Shown here: positions 27,112-34,509 of the stretch, piece after piece
Layout: every line of letters begins with the position of its first letter
Numbering within the stretch: the stretch's first letter is position 1
NCBI RefSeq assembly: GCF_900103505.1
Contig: NZ_FNIA01000006.1
Span: forward strand, 1-64,000
Length of the DNA: 64,000 bases
Source of the DNA: Haloarchaeobius iranensis
GTDB lineage: Archaea > Halobacteriota > Halobacteria > Halobacteriales > Natrialbaceae
Direction: 5' to 3'
Notes under the pieces: model-generated
Seen by the model: only the letters and a program-made list of their open reading frames with translations
What the model was told of the DNA's origin: nothing
Database searches by the model: none
Position numbers and translations under genes: made by a program

Positions 27112-28157
27112 TCCTTCTTGGGGTTCTCGGTCCCCAGCCACTTCTGGGTGTCACCCAGACCGCGGATGATGTCCAGCAGCCCACGCCCCTCGTTCTCGCC
27201 GGGACGCATGTACGACCGGATGCGCGACGAGAGCATCTCGACGGTGAGCACGATGGCGATGACGACTATGATCCCGGCTGCCGCCTGCGGGTACGCGCTC
27301 GGCGTCCCGAACGCACCGAGGCTGATCTTCGCGTCGATGTACTGCCCGATGCCACCGACGCCGACGACCCCGAGGCCGATGGCGATGCGGGTGTTGATCT
27401 CGAGGACGTACAGCGTCCAGGCGACGTAGCCGTTGTACACCTGACTCAGCATCCCGAAGATGATCGTCTGCGGACGGGACGCGCCGGTCGACCCGACGGC
27501 CTCAATCGGGCCGTCCTCGACCTCCTCGAGCTCGTCCGTCAGCAGCCGCCCGAGGTTGCCGATCGTGTCGGTCCCGATTGCGAGCACCCCGGTGACCGGG
27601 CCGAAGCCGGTCAGCGGGACGAAGATGAGCGCCCAGATCAGTGCTGGCACCGCACGGATGGTGCTCATGATGCCCCGGAACACGAAGTTGAACGGGAACG
27701 GCACGACCCGTTCGGACCCGAGGATACCCAGGAGGAGCGCGAGGGGGAAACCCAGAACCGTCCCCAGGAACCCCATGATGACGGTCAGGACGGCCGCGCT
27801 GACGAGCACACTCGCCTCGCCCAGTTCGGCGTTGAGGACCGACGAGACGAACCACTGCGGGTGCAGTATCGTCTGGACGATGGCGTCGAGCCCGCCGATA
27901 CCACGCTCTTTTGTCTGCGACGTGAGGTCGACGAAGTCCGGCGGGAAGAAGCCCCCGAGGAACTCGGTCCACCCCGGCAGGTTCCGGTAGAGCAGCCCGA
28001 CGGTGAGCTCGACGAACCACAGCCCGGCTGCCGTCACCGCGAGCAGAACGAGGATTCCGGCCAGATAGAGGAGCTGCCGGTTCCGGGAGGCGCGGTCCAG
28101 CTGTGCGAGCTTCTCTCGAATCCGGCCGTCGTCTCGTGGTGAATCTTCTGTCGCCAT
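27108..28157 (-). CDS. phnE: Phosphonate/phosphite ABC transporter permease
   Basis: Membrane channel of an ABC importer for phosphonate-like compounds, 349 aa, with about six helices. The PhnE-type inner-membrane-complex loop is visible around EAVGSTGASRPQTIIFGML, where the EAA-like helix contacts the ATPase. It is the last gene of a three-gene unit (binding protein, ATPase, permease in transcription order) separated by 1 nt from the ATPase gene. No C-P lyase or phosphonatase is in the window, so the ligand may be phosphonate, phosphite or phosphate. Confidence 0.88.
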   Translation of the reverse strand: MATEDSPRDDGRIREKLAQLDRASRNRQLLYLAGILVLLAVTAAGLWFVELTVGLLYRNLPGWTEFLGGFFPPDFVDLTSQTKERGIGGLDAIVQTILHPQWFVSSVLNAELGEASVLVSAAVLTVIMGFLGTVLGFPLALLLGILGSERVVPFPFNFVFRGIMSTIRAVPALIWALIFVPLTGFGPVTGVLAIGTDTIGNLGRLLTDELEEVEDGPIEAVGSTGASRPQTIIFGMLSQVYNGYVAWTLYVLEINTRIAIGLGVVGVGGIGQYIDAKISLGAFGTPSAYPQAAAGIIVVIAIVLTVEMLSSRIRSYMRPGENEGRGLLDIIRGLGDTQKWLGTENPKKD

Positions 28158-28158
28158 G

Positions 28159-28914
28159 TTAGATGTGCTGGATTCCTTCGTCGCTCTGCACCGTCTCGTC
28201 GCCGTAGTAGATACGGTCGACGACGTCCATCGTCAGTTCCTCGCGGTCCCCGTCGAAGATGAGCTCGCCCTCGTTCAGGCCGATGAAGCGGTCCCCGAAC
28301 TCGCGGGCGATGTTGACCTGGTGGAGGCTCACGATGGAGGTGAGGTTACGGTCCATCGCCGCCCGACGCATGTACTCCATGACGTCCTGGGCGGCCTTCG
28401 GGTCGAGACTGGCGACCGGTTCGTCAGCGAGCAGGAGCTCCGGATTCTGGGTGAGCGCACGGGCGATGCCGACGCGCTGTTGTTGCCCGCCGCTCATGCT
28501 GCTCGCACGCTGGTCGGCCTCCTCGAGGAGGCCGACGGTGTCCAGCGACTCGAGCGCCATCTGCTTGTCCTCCTCGCGAAAGCGGTTGAGGAGACTTCCG
28601 ACCGTTGAGGAGCGACTGAGCGCACCGGAGAGAGCGTTCTTGTACGCGCTGAGCCCCTCGACGAGGTAGTGCATCTGGAACACCATCCCGACGTCGCTCG
28701 TGGGCATCGCCTCCACGAGCTGGCCGTTGAACTCGACCGTCCCCTCCGTGGGCGTCGTGAGGCCGTTCAGTATTCGAAGCAGTGTCGACTTCCCGGCTCC
28801 GGACGGGCCGAGCAGGACGACGAACTCGCCGTCAGAGATTTCGAACGAGACGTCGTCGAGTGCGACTGTGTCGCCGTAGATTTTCGATACGTTGTTGACG
28901 GAAATCGTTGCCAT
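28159..28914 (-). CDS. phnC: Phosphonate ABC transporter ATP-binding protein
   Basis: ATPase of the importer, 251 aa. Walker A GPSGAGKST, signature MSGGQQQRVG, Walker B LLADEPVASLDP and the switch His (VSLHQV) are intact. PhnC-specific features include the N-terminal VSKIYGDTVALDDVSFEI and length near 250. Located between the binding-protein and permease genes on the same strand. Confidence 0.92.
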   Translation of the reverse strand: MATISVNNVSKIYGDTVALDDVSFEISDGEFVVLLGPSGAGKSTLLRILNGLTTPTEGTVEFNGQLVEAMPTSDVGMVFQMHYLVEGLSAYKNALSGALSRSSTVGSLLNRFREEDKQMALESLDTVGLLEEADQRASSMSGGQQQRVGIARALTQNPELLLADEPVASLDPKAAQDVMEYMRRAAMDRNLTSIVSLHQVNIAREFGDRFIGLNEGELIFDGDREELTMDVVDRIYYGDETVQSDEGIQHI

Positions 28915-28951
28915 TGTGCGGTGCTAAAACGAAATTGGATTTCGACCGGTT

Positions 28952-29881
28952 CTACCCGAAGATCTCTTCGCCGTAGCCGAGGTTCTCGGCTGTATCGACG
29001 ACCGGCTGGTACGTGTCGACGCCACGCTCGCGGACATCGTCGAACCACACGTCGTCGTCGGTGTCAGCCTCGCCGTCGGCACCGTAGTACATCTCGTCCG
29101 GTGCGTCGGTGAACGCGGTGATGATCGCCTCCTTCTCGTCGTCGCTGAGTTCGGGCGAGACGACGATCGGCGCGCGGGGAATGCCGCTGCGCTCCGCGAC
29201 GACCTGCAGGTCTTCCTCGTTCGCGTAGTAGGCGAAGTCGCCGACGCCGGCCGCGTCGACCTGTTCGTCGGCTGCCGCGTTGGACGCCTCGATGTGGGTC
29301 GTCCACTGCGGGTTGAAGTCCGCGCCGGTCGCAGAACCGGGCTCCTCGGGGAGCGAGAGGTCCGTCTCCTCCTTGATCATCGCAAGCGGGTAGAGCGACC
29401 CACTCGCGCTCAGTGCGTCGGCGAAGGCGATGTCGGCACCCTCGAGGTCCGCGGGTTCAGTGATGTCCGAGCCCTTGGGGGCGACGATGAAACTGGAGTA
29501 CTCCCAGCCGCCGAACGCCTTGCGCTGGAGGATGATGTCGACCTTGCCAGAGTTGACGCCGAGTGCGGCGGCGAACGGCCCCGTCTCGGCGACGTCGGCG
29601 TTGCCGCTGTTGAGGCCTTCGAGCGTCGCGCCGTAGTTCTCGGAGTAGCGCATCTCCATGTCGTCCTCACCGATGGGGTCAAGCTGGTCGACGAGGTGCT
29701 CGCCGATCGGCTCGTACTGTGCTGTCATCTGGTCCTGTGGCTCGGTCGGGGACATCAGGAACGTCAGGCTCCCGTCGACGTACGGGTCGCCCCCGAACGA
29801 ACCGATACAACCAGCGGTACCCACCATCCCAGCCGTGGTCGCTGCGCCGGCGGCCTTGAGGAAGTTGCGTCGACTTTCCAT
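28952..29881 (-). CDS. phnD: Phosphate/phosphonate-binding lipoprotein
   Basis: Extracellular binding protein of the PhnCDE-type importer, 309 aa. It has a Tat lipoprotein signal (SRRNFLKAAGAATTAGMVGTAGC) whose Cys becomes the lipid anchor; the mature part has the type-II periplasmic-binding fold with motifs such as NSGNADVAETGPFA and AFGGWEYSSFIV. First gene of the unit; the likely promoter is the AT-rich stretch around 29905-29920, close to the start. Confidence 0.9.
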   Translation of the reverse strand: MESRRNFLKAAGAATTAGMVGTAGCIGSFGGDPYVDGSLTFLMSPTEPQDQMTAQYEPIGEHLVDQLDPIGEDDMEMRYSENYGATLEGLNSGNADVAETGPFAAALGVNSGKVDIILQRKAFGGWEYSSFIVAPKGSDITEPADLEGADIAFADALSASGSLYPLAMIKEETDLSLPEEPGSATGADFNPQWTTHIEASNAAADEQVDAAGVGDFAYYANEEDLQVVAERSGIPRAPIVVSPELSDDEKEAIITAFTDAPDEMYYGADGEADTDDDVWFDDVRERGVDTYQPVVDTAENLGYGEEIFG

Positions 29882-30261
29882 AGCGAATCAATTCATAGTT
29901 CTTGATGTTGCTATTAAAAGTTCCTAATCTATCTACATAGAACTACGTAGGTCACAGTCTCGACGTGTCGAGACGCCTCGACGCGGCAGTTCTACGCACC
30001 GATGACACGGCCGCTGGTGGTTTCGATGTTCATCTGGCAACACAGCCGCGGGAGCGGACGCTGGGCGTCAGTGAAGGAGGAGCCAGCAGGGGTCCATAGT
30101 CCGTGTGCTATGTAGACAAGGAGCCGCGTTCTCCCCCGGGGGGTCGAGCAGCAAAATGAGCGACGCGGTGCCCTGGACCGAACGTCGCTGAAGCGAATCG
30201 CGCCGGGGCGAACGTGACCGGAACGGAAACGCACTTGCGCCGCGATGGTGAACGACTCCGT
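29882..30261. other. Intergenic region between phnD and hisH, with palindromes
   Basis: No gene seen. On the minus strand a TATA-like CTTTTAATA at about 29910-29918 is well placed for phnD. An 8-bp palindrome CTACGTAG lies at 29943-29950 and a perfect 18-bp palindrome at 29957-29974. The remaining 280 bases to hisH are GC-rich and without clear signals. Confidence 0.55.
29957..29974. promoter_or_regulatory. Perfect 18-bp palindrome upstream of phnD
   Basis: GTCTCGAC-GT-GTCGAGAC, 8-bp arms with a 2-bp centre. It lies upstream of the likely phnD TATA box and could be an activator or repressor site for either divergent unit. The binding factor is not known. Confidence 0.45.
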
Positions 30262-30924
30262 ATGAGCACGCAGTCGCGGCCGCGCGAGCAGGAGACGCTC
30301 GCGGACATCGTCGTGGTGGACTACGGACTGGGGAACCTGCGGAGCGTCTCCCGTGGTCTCGAACGGGCCGGCGCCGCGGTCAGTATCGAGAGCGACCCCG
30401 AGGCGTTCGGCGACGCTGACGGCGTCGTCCTCCCGGGCGTCGGTGCGTTCGGCGAGGGGATGGAGAACGCCGAGTCGGTACGGGACGCCCTCGTCGAGGT
30501 CGCCGAGTCCGACACGCCGCTCTTTGGCATCTGTCTCGGGATGCAGATGCTGCTGACCGAGAGCGAGGAGGCCGAACGCGAGGGACAGGGCGACGTGAAG
30601 GGACTGGACCTGGTTCCGGGCCGGAACGTCCGCTTCGAGGCGGGCCAGACGGTCCCCCACATGGGCTGGAACGACCTCTCGGTCCAGCGCGAGCACCCCC
30701 TCGTCGAGGGCGTCGACGGCCGCTACGCATACTTCGTCCACTCCTACTACGCCGTCCCGGACGACGAGGGTGCTGTCGTCGCGACGACCGACTACGGCGG
30801 TTCGTTCCCGGCCATCGTGGCGAACGACGACGGCACCGTCTTCGGCACGCAGTTCCACCCCGAGAAGTCCGGCGAGACCGGACTCACCATCCTGCGGAAC
30901 TTCGTCGAGCTCTGCGCCGAGTAG
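30262..30924 (+). CDS. hisH: Imidazole glycerol phosphate synthase subunit HisH
   Basis: Glutaminase subunit that supplies ammonia to HisF in histidine synthesis, 220 aa. The class I amidotransferase triad is readable: the nucleophile Cys in GICLGMQM, and His/Glu in FHPEKSG. Start ATG at 30262; a frame from 30214 is less likely since the first strand DIVVVDYGLGNLRS follows soon after this ATG. hisF is not in the window, and haloarchaeal his genes are usually scattered. Its stop codon is directly followed by a fragment of another gene (30924-31001). Confidence 0.93.
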   Translation: MSTQSRPREQETLADIVVVDYGLGNLRSVSRGLERAGAAVSIESDPEAFGDADGVVLPGVGAFGEGMENAESVRDALVEVAESDTPLFGICLGMQMLLTESEEAEREGQGDVKGLDLVPGRNVRFEAGQTVPHMGWNDLSVQREHPLVEGVDGRYAYFVHSYYAVPDDEGAVVATTDYGGSFPAIVANDDGTVFGTQFHPEKSGETGLTILRNFVELCAE

Positions 30925-31001
30925 GCGAGTACAGCATCATCGCCGCCAGCTTCTCCGTGGGTGCGACGTTCGTCTGCGACCTGACCGTCGCCAGAGCGTA
31001 G
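30924..31001 (+). pseudogene. C-terminal fragment of a PPC-repeat lipoprotein gene
   Basis: Translated in the frame starting at the last base of the hisH stop, this 26-codon stretch reads GEYSIIAASFSVGATF...VARA and then stop. The intact lipoprotein gene ends GEYTIIAASFSSTATF...VRQA and stop, with exactly the same number of codons (32692-32769). The first 33 bases match at 31 positions. No start codon or upstream coding part is present, so it is a remnant. Confidence 0.75.
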
Positions 31002-31230
31002 CGTCGTATCGGCACTCGACCGGTCGCGTATCGAACTGGTCCCCGGCGGACATCGACCGACCAGCAGCCGTAGCAGGGCGAGCCACCGGAGCACAGCGAT
31101 AGCACGTGGCACGCCGGCTCCGTACGCGTGTAAGGGCCTGCCATCGATATGGATTCGAACCCCGGCTGTAAGATTCCGCAGGGCGACCTGCCAAAAGGAT
31201 AATCACTGGGAAACGTTCAATTCTCCAATA
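30925..31230. other. Spacer between hisH and the PPC lipoprotein gene
   Basis: Holds the 78-bp gene remnant at its left edge. Further right it is GC-rich with no reading frame I trust. The last 40 bases (AAAAGGATAATC...) are AT-rich and are the probable promoter of the following gene. Confidence 0.5.
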
Positions 31231-32769
31231 ATGTCTCCCGAAGACACCCGACGCCGGTCGTTCCTGCTGACCGGGGCGACAGCCCTGACCGGTGGCCTCG
31301 CCGGCTGTACGGGACTACTCGAAGAGTCCGACCCCGAAGAGGGGACGGAGAATGGTACCGCAACCTCGACGCCGACGGCCGCCCCGACGGCGACCCAGGA
31401 GCCAGTCGAGCTACCCGTCGAGGGCGATGCGACGCGCATCGAATACGGTGCGAGCGTCTCGGCCGAGCTCACGGCGAGCGCACCCTCCGACTCCGAGTTC
31501 GAGGGCCACTACCAGCCCTACACGTTCGTCGGGTCGGCCGGCGACGTGGTGCAGATTTCGATGACCTCGCCGAGCGGCGACCCCTACCTCTTCCTGCTCG
31601 ACGCTGAGGGGAACGTGCTCGCGGAGAACGACGACTCTGAAGGCCTCAACTCGGCAATCAGCGGGGTCGAGCTGCCGGACGACGGTGGCTACGTCATCCT
31701 CGCCGGGAGCTTCAGCGACACCCTCGACTTCGAGTACCAGCTCTCGCTCACCACCGTGCCGTCCGACCTGCGCTCTATCGACGTCGGCGAGACCCTGACC
31801 GGGACCATCGACACCAGCGACCCGCAGAGCAGCCAGTTCAACGGCTACTACGAACCCGTCACGCTCGAGGTCGGGAGCGAGACGTCGATGAACATCTCGC
31901 TGAGCTCGGCGAACGGCGACACCCACCTCTACCTCCTCGACCCCGACGACAACGTCATCGCGGAGAACGACGACTTCAGCGGTCTCAACTCGTTCCTCCT
32001 CGGCGTCACCCTCCCCGAGGCAGGGGAGTACACCATCGTCGCGGCGAGCTTCGAGCCGGAGGAGACGTTCACCTACGAGCTCTCCGTCTCCGATGCGACC
32101 GCGACGCAGTCCATCTCCGTCGGCGAGACCATCGAGGGCGAGCTCAGCAGCGACGACAGCCAGCTCCCGGCGCTCAACGGCTACCACGACTTCATCGACC
32201 TCGACGTCGGCAGCGACGTCACGGTCGACATCGAGATGAGCTCGGACGCCGGTGACACCCTCATCGCGGTCCTCGACGCGGACGGCAACGTCGTCACGGC
32301 CAGCAACGGCCCCAACACCGGTATCCCGCGGCTCGCCGTCCCCGCGAACAGCGAGTACACCATCATCGCCACCAGTGCCGACCCGAGCGCGACGTTCGGC
32401 TACGAGCTGTCGGTCACGGAGAGCGGCGAGCTGCCGGATCTGCGGTCTATCTCCGTCGGCGAGACCAGGACCGGTGGTATCGACACGGGCGACCCCCGCG
32501 AGGACCGGTTCAACGGCTACTACGAACCCGTCACGCTCGAGGGCGAGGCCGGCCAGTACGTCGACATCGAGATGACTTCCGAGCCGGGCGACACCTACCT
32601 CTACCTCCTCGACCCGAGCGGACAGGTCGTCGCGGAGAACGACGACTACGACGGCCTCAACTCGCGCATCGAGTACGAGCTGGCCGCCTCCGGCGAGTAC
32701 ACCATCATCGCCGCCAGCTTCTCGTCCACTGCCACCTTCGAGTACGAGCTCTCGGTCAGGCAGGCCTAG
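31231..32769 (+). CDS. Exported lipoprotein with four PPC-like repeats
   Basis: A 512-aa surface protein. The signal TRRRSFLLTG...LAGC is twin-arginine with lipidation Cys 26; a Thr/Pro linker follows. The mature part consists of four beta-sandwich repeats of about 108 residues (roughly 70-178, 183-287, 291-395, 400-512), each with the pre-peptidase C-terminal (PPC) pattern: FNGYY/HYQPYTF, GD.YLYLLDP, AENDD.GLNS, GEYTIIAASF. No protease domain is attached. Probably a cell-envelope binding protein; ligand unknown. It shares no operon with hisH. Confidence 0.85.
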   Translation: MSPEDTRRRSFLLTGATALTGGLAGCTGLLEESDPEEGTENGTATSTPTAAPTATQEPVELPVEGDATRIEYGASVSAELTASAPSDSEFEGHYQPYTFVGSAGDVVQISMTSPSGDPYLFLLDAEGNVLAENDDSEGLNSAISGVELPDDGGYVILAGSFSDTLDFEYQLSLTTVPSDLRSIDVGETLTGTIDTSDPQSSQFNGYYEPVTLEVGSETSMNISLSSANGDTHLYLLDPDDNVIAENDDFSGLNSFLLGVTLPEAGEYTIVAASFEPEETFTYELSVSDATATQSISVGETIEGELSSDDSQLPALNGYHDFIDLDVGSDVTVDIEMSSDAGDTLIAVLDADGNVVTASNGPNTGIPRLAVPANSEYTIIATSADPSATFGYELSVTESGELPDLRSISVGETRTGGIDTGDPREDRFNGYYEPVTLEGEAGQYVDIEMTSEPGDTYLYLLDPSGQVVAENDDYDGLNSRIEYELAASGEYTIIAASFSSTATFEYELSVRQA

Positions 32770-33140
32770 AGGAACTCCCGGACCTCCGAGTACCACATGT
32801 CGTGGTGGTCCATCGCGCCGACCCGCTCGGCGATGGGCACCGCCAGGGCGTGCCAGCACAGCTCCGTGGGGTCGTCCGGGTCCAGGTTGTACTCGGCGTC
32901 CTTGCACGTGCAGCCGCCGTCCTCGACGATGTACTCGTCCTCGTAGCCGACGACGACGGTGAAGTCGCGGTACCGTTTCACACGGCCTTCGGAGACGGCC
33001 TCGATGGCGTGCTTCCCGCGGTCGCCGTGGACATCCATGATGGCCTCGACCGCGTCGGGCGTCAGCTCGCCGGCGTCTTCGAGAGCCGCCTGCCACTCCT
33101 CGACGGCGCGCTCGCGGTCCTCATCTGTCACGCGAGCCAC
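32766..33140 (-). CDS. SWIM zinc-finger protein
   Basis: 124 aa with a C-terminal SWIM motif: C-x-C (GCTCKD) followed 16 residues later by CWHALAV, giving the CxCx(n)CxH zinc ligands. The N-terminal 60 residues are helical and charged. SWIM fingers bind DNA or proteins in recombination, ubiquitin and transposon contexts; the haloarchaeal small versions are uncharacterised. It overlaps the end of the PPC gene by 4 nt on the opposite strand. Confidence 0.85.
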   Translation of the reverse strand: MARVTDEDRERAVEEWQAALEDAGELTPDAVEAIMDVHGDRGKHAIEAVSEGRVKRYRDFTVVVGYEDEYIVEDGGCTCKDAEYNLDPDDPTELCWHALAVPIAERVGAMDHHDMWYSEVREFL

Positions 33141-33247
33141 CCGGCGGCGATGCCCTCAATCACTGTCCCGTCGTTCGGTCGGAGGTGTGAAAACAGTTCG
33201 GTCCCGGCACCCGAAGGCACTTATCGGAAATCACCGTTGGTCAGGGT

Positions 33248-33910
33248 ATGCCTTCCAGACGGCAGTTCCTCGGAGCGACCGCCGTCGTCGCCACGGCCGG
33301 CTGTCTCGGCAGCTTCGATACGGGCGACTCGGAGTCCGACGGGACACCGACCACGACGGCCGCACTCGCCACCGGCGAACGGACCCGAGGTGAGGCCGAC
33401 CGCCTCACGTTCGAGAAGACGGTCACCGCCGACCGGTACGAGTACGTCGAGTCGAACGACACCGTCCGATATCCCGCGACGACCAGCGGCTGGGACGACC
33501 CCGAGTACGGGTACGAACCGTTCGACGAGTGGGTACGGGTCCAGTGCGCGGAAGCCAGGGTCGAGGCGGTGTTCGACCGACTCGACCGTGGATTAGAATC
33601 CACGGCGCACGTCTCGGTGGGGTTCGGTCGCGACCCGGGTTCCGAGGAGTTCTCCGTCTTTGCTGAACACCAGACCTACCGAGACGACGCAGGCACCGTC
33701 GTCGCGGAGCCGGACGTTCCCGTCGGGGCTCTCGTCGTCGAGACCCCGCACAGGGTCGACGCGCACGTCGAGTTCGCGGAGCGGTCGGGGAGCCGCTCGT
33801 TTCCGGTGTTCGTTCGGCGGGCCGTCCTCGACGAGACGTGGATCGAAACCGACGAAAGCTCCGCTTACTGTTCCCGAAGATGTTTAATGAACATCACCGT
33901 TGGTAAGAAT
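33248..33910 (+). CDS. Tat lipoprotein, protease pro-region-like, copy 1
   Basis: Begins MPSRRQFLGATAVVATAGC: twin-arginine lipoprotein signal with lipid Cys 19. The mature part has the segments YEYVESNDTVRYP, YEPFDEWVRVQCAEARVEA and ETPHRVDAHVEF...FPVFVRR. It has no stop codon before the next copy: the frame runs through at least to 34486, so the end given is only the base before copy 2's own ATG. The same architecture is seen in copy 2 and, more distantly, in residues 50-175 of the protease at 34510. Function unknown; pro-region homology suggests binding to that protease. Confidence 0.7.
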
Positions 33911-34486
33911 ATGCCCTCCCGACGAACGTTTCTCGCCAGCGTCGGCACCGTCGTTACCCTCACGACGGGGTGTCTCACGACACTCGATTCCGGAGGGACT
34001 CCAACCACGTTCGAACCCGGACACCGGGTGAGAGCGGAAGGTGAACCAGTGACGACCGAAACGGAGATCGAGGACCCCGAACTGGAGTACATCGAGTCGA
34101 ACGACACGGTCCGCTATCCGGAGAAGAAGTCCGGAGAAACGATTGTCGAGTACGGGTTCATTTCCTTCGATGAGTGGGCCCACAATGAGAGCTGGCACTT
34201 GGCACGAGACGCGGTAGTGAATCAATTTCGACCGCCATTGTCGGACCGAGAGTACATTTATGTTTCATCTGAAGAGGAGCCGAACGAACAGGAAGATGTC
34301 GTGGTCCATCATGTGACCGTGCAAGAGGAGTCCGATGAGACGGTACACGAGCCTGAGGTGGGCTTTTTCCGTCTCCTGAGTGAGACTCCGCGTACGGTTA
34401 CAGCAACGGTACAGTTTGCTGGACGAGGGGTGACGAACGAACACCGAGTATTTGTGAAAAGATATAGCCAAAACGACAATGAATAG
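33911..34486 (+). CDS. Tat lipoprotein, protease pro-region-like, copy 2
   Basis: 191 aa from its own ATG at 33911, with its own twin-arginine lipoprotein signal (MPSRRTFLASVGTVV...TTGC). Mature segments mirror copy 1: LEYIESNDTVRYP, ISFDEWAHNESW and ETPRTVTATVQF...HRVFVKR. The 12 bases ATCACCGTTGGT lie 6 nt before both ATGs, so each copy probably has its own promoter. The second half is clearly lower in GC than typical genes of this window. Reading through from copy 1 is possible but would bury this export signal inside a protein. Confidence 0.75.
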   Translation: MPSRRTFLASVGTVVTLTTGCLTTLDSGGTPTTFEPGHRVRAEGEPVTTETEIEDPELEYIESNDTVRYPEKKSGETIVEYGFISFDEWAHNESWHLARDAVVNQFRPPLSDREYIYVSSEEEPNEQEDVVVHHVTVQEESDETVHEPEVGFFRLLSETPRTVTATVQFAGRGVTNEHRVFVKRYSQNDNE

Positions 34487-34509
34487 ATTCTAGAATTGAA
34501 ACTTGGGAG

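Noticed and set aside
31145-31175. Possible tRNA (minus strand, GGGGTTCGAATCC-like T loop)
   Set aside because: No acceptor, D or anticodon stem can be built around it.
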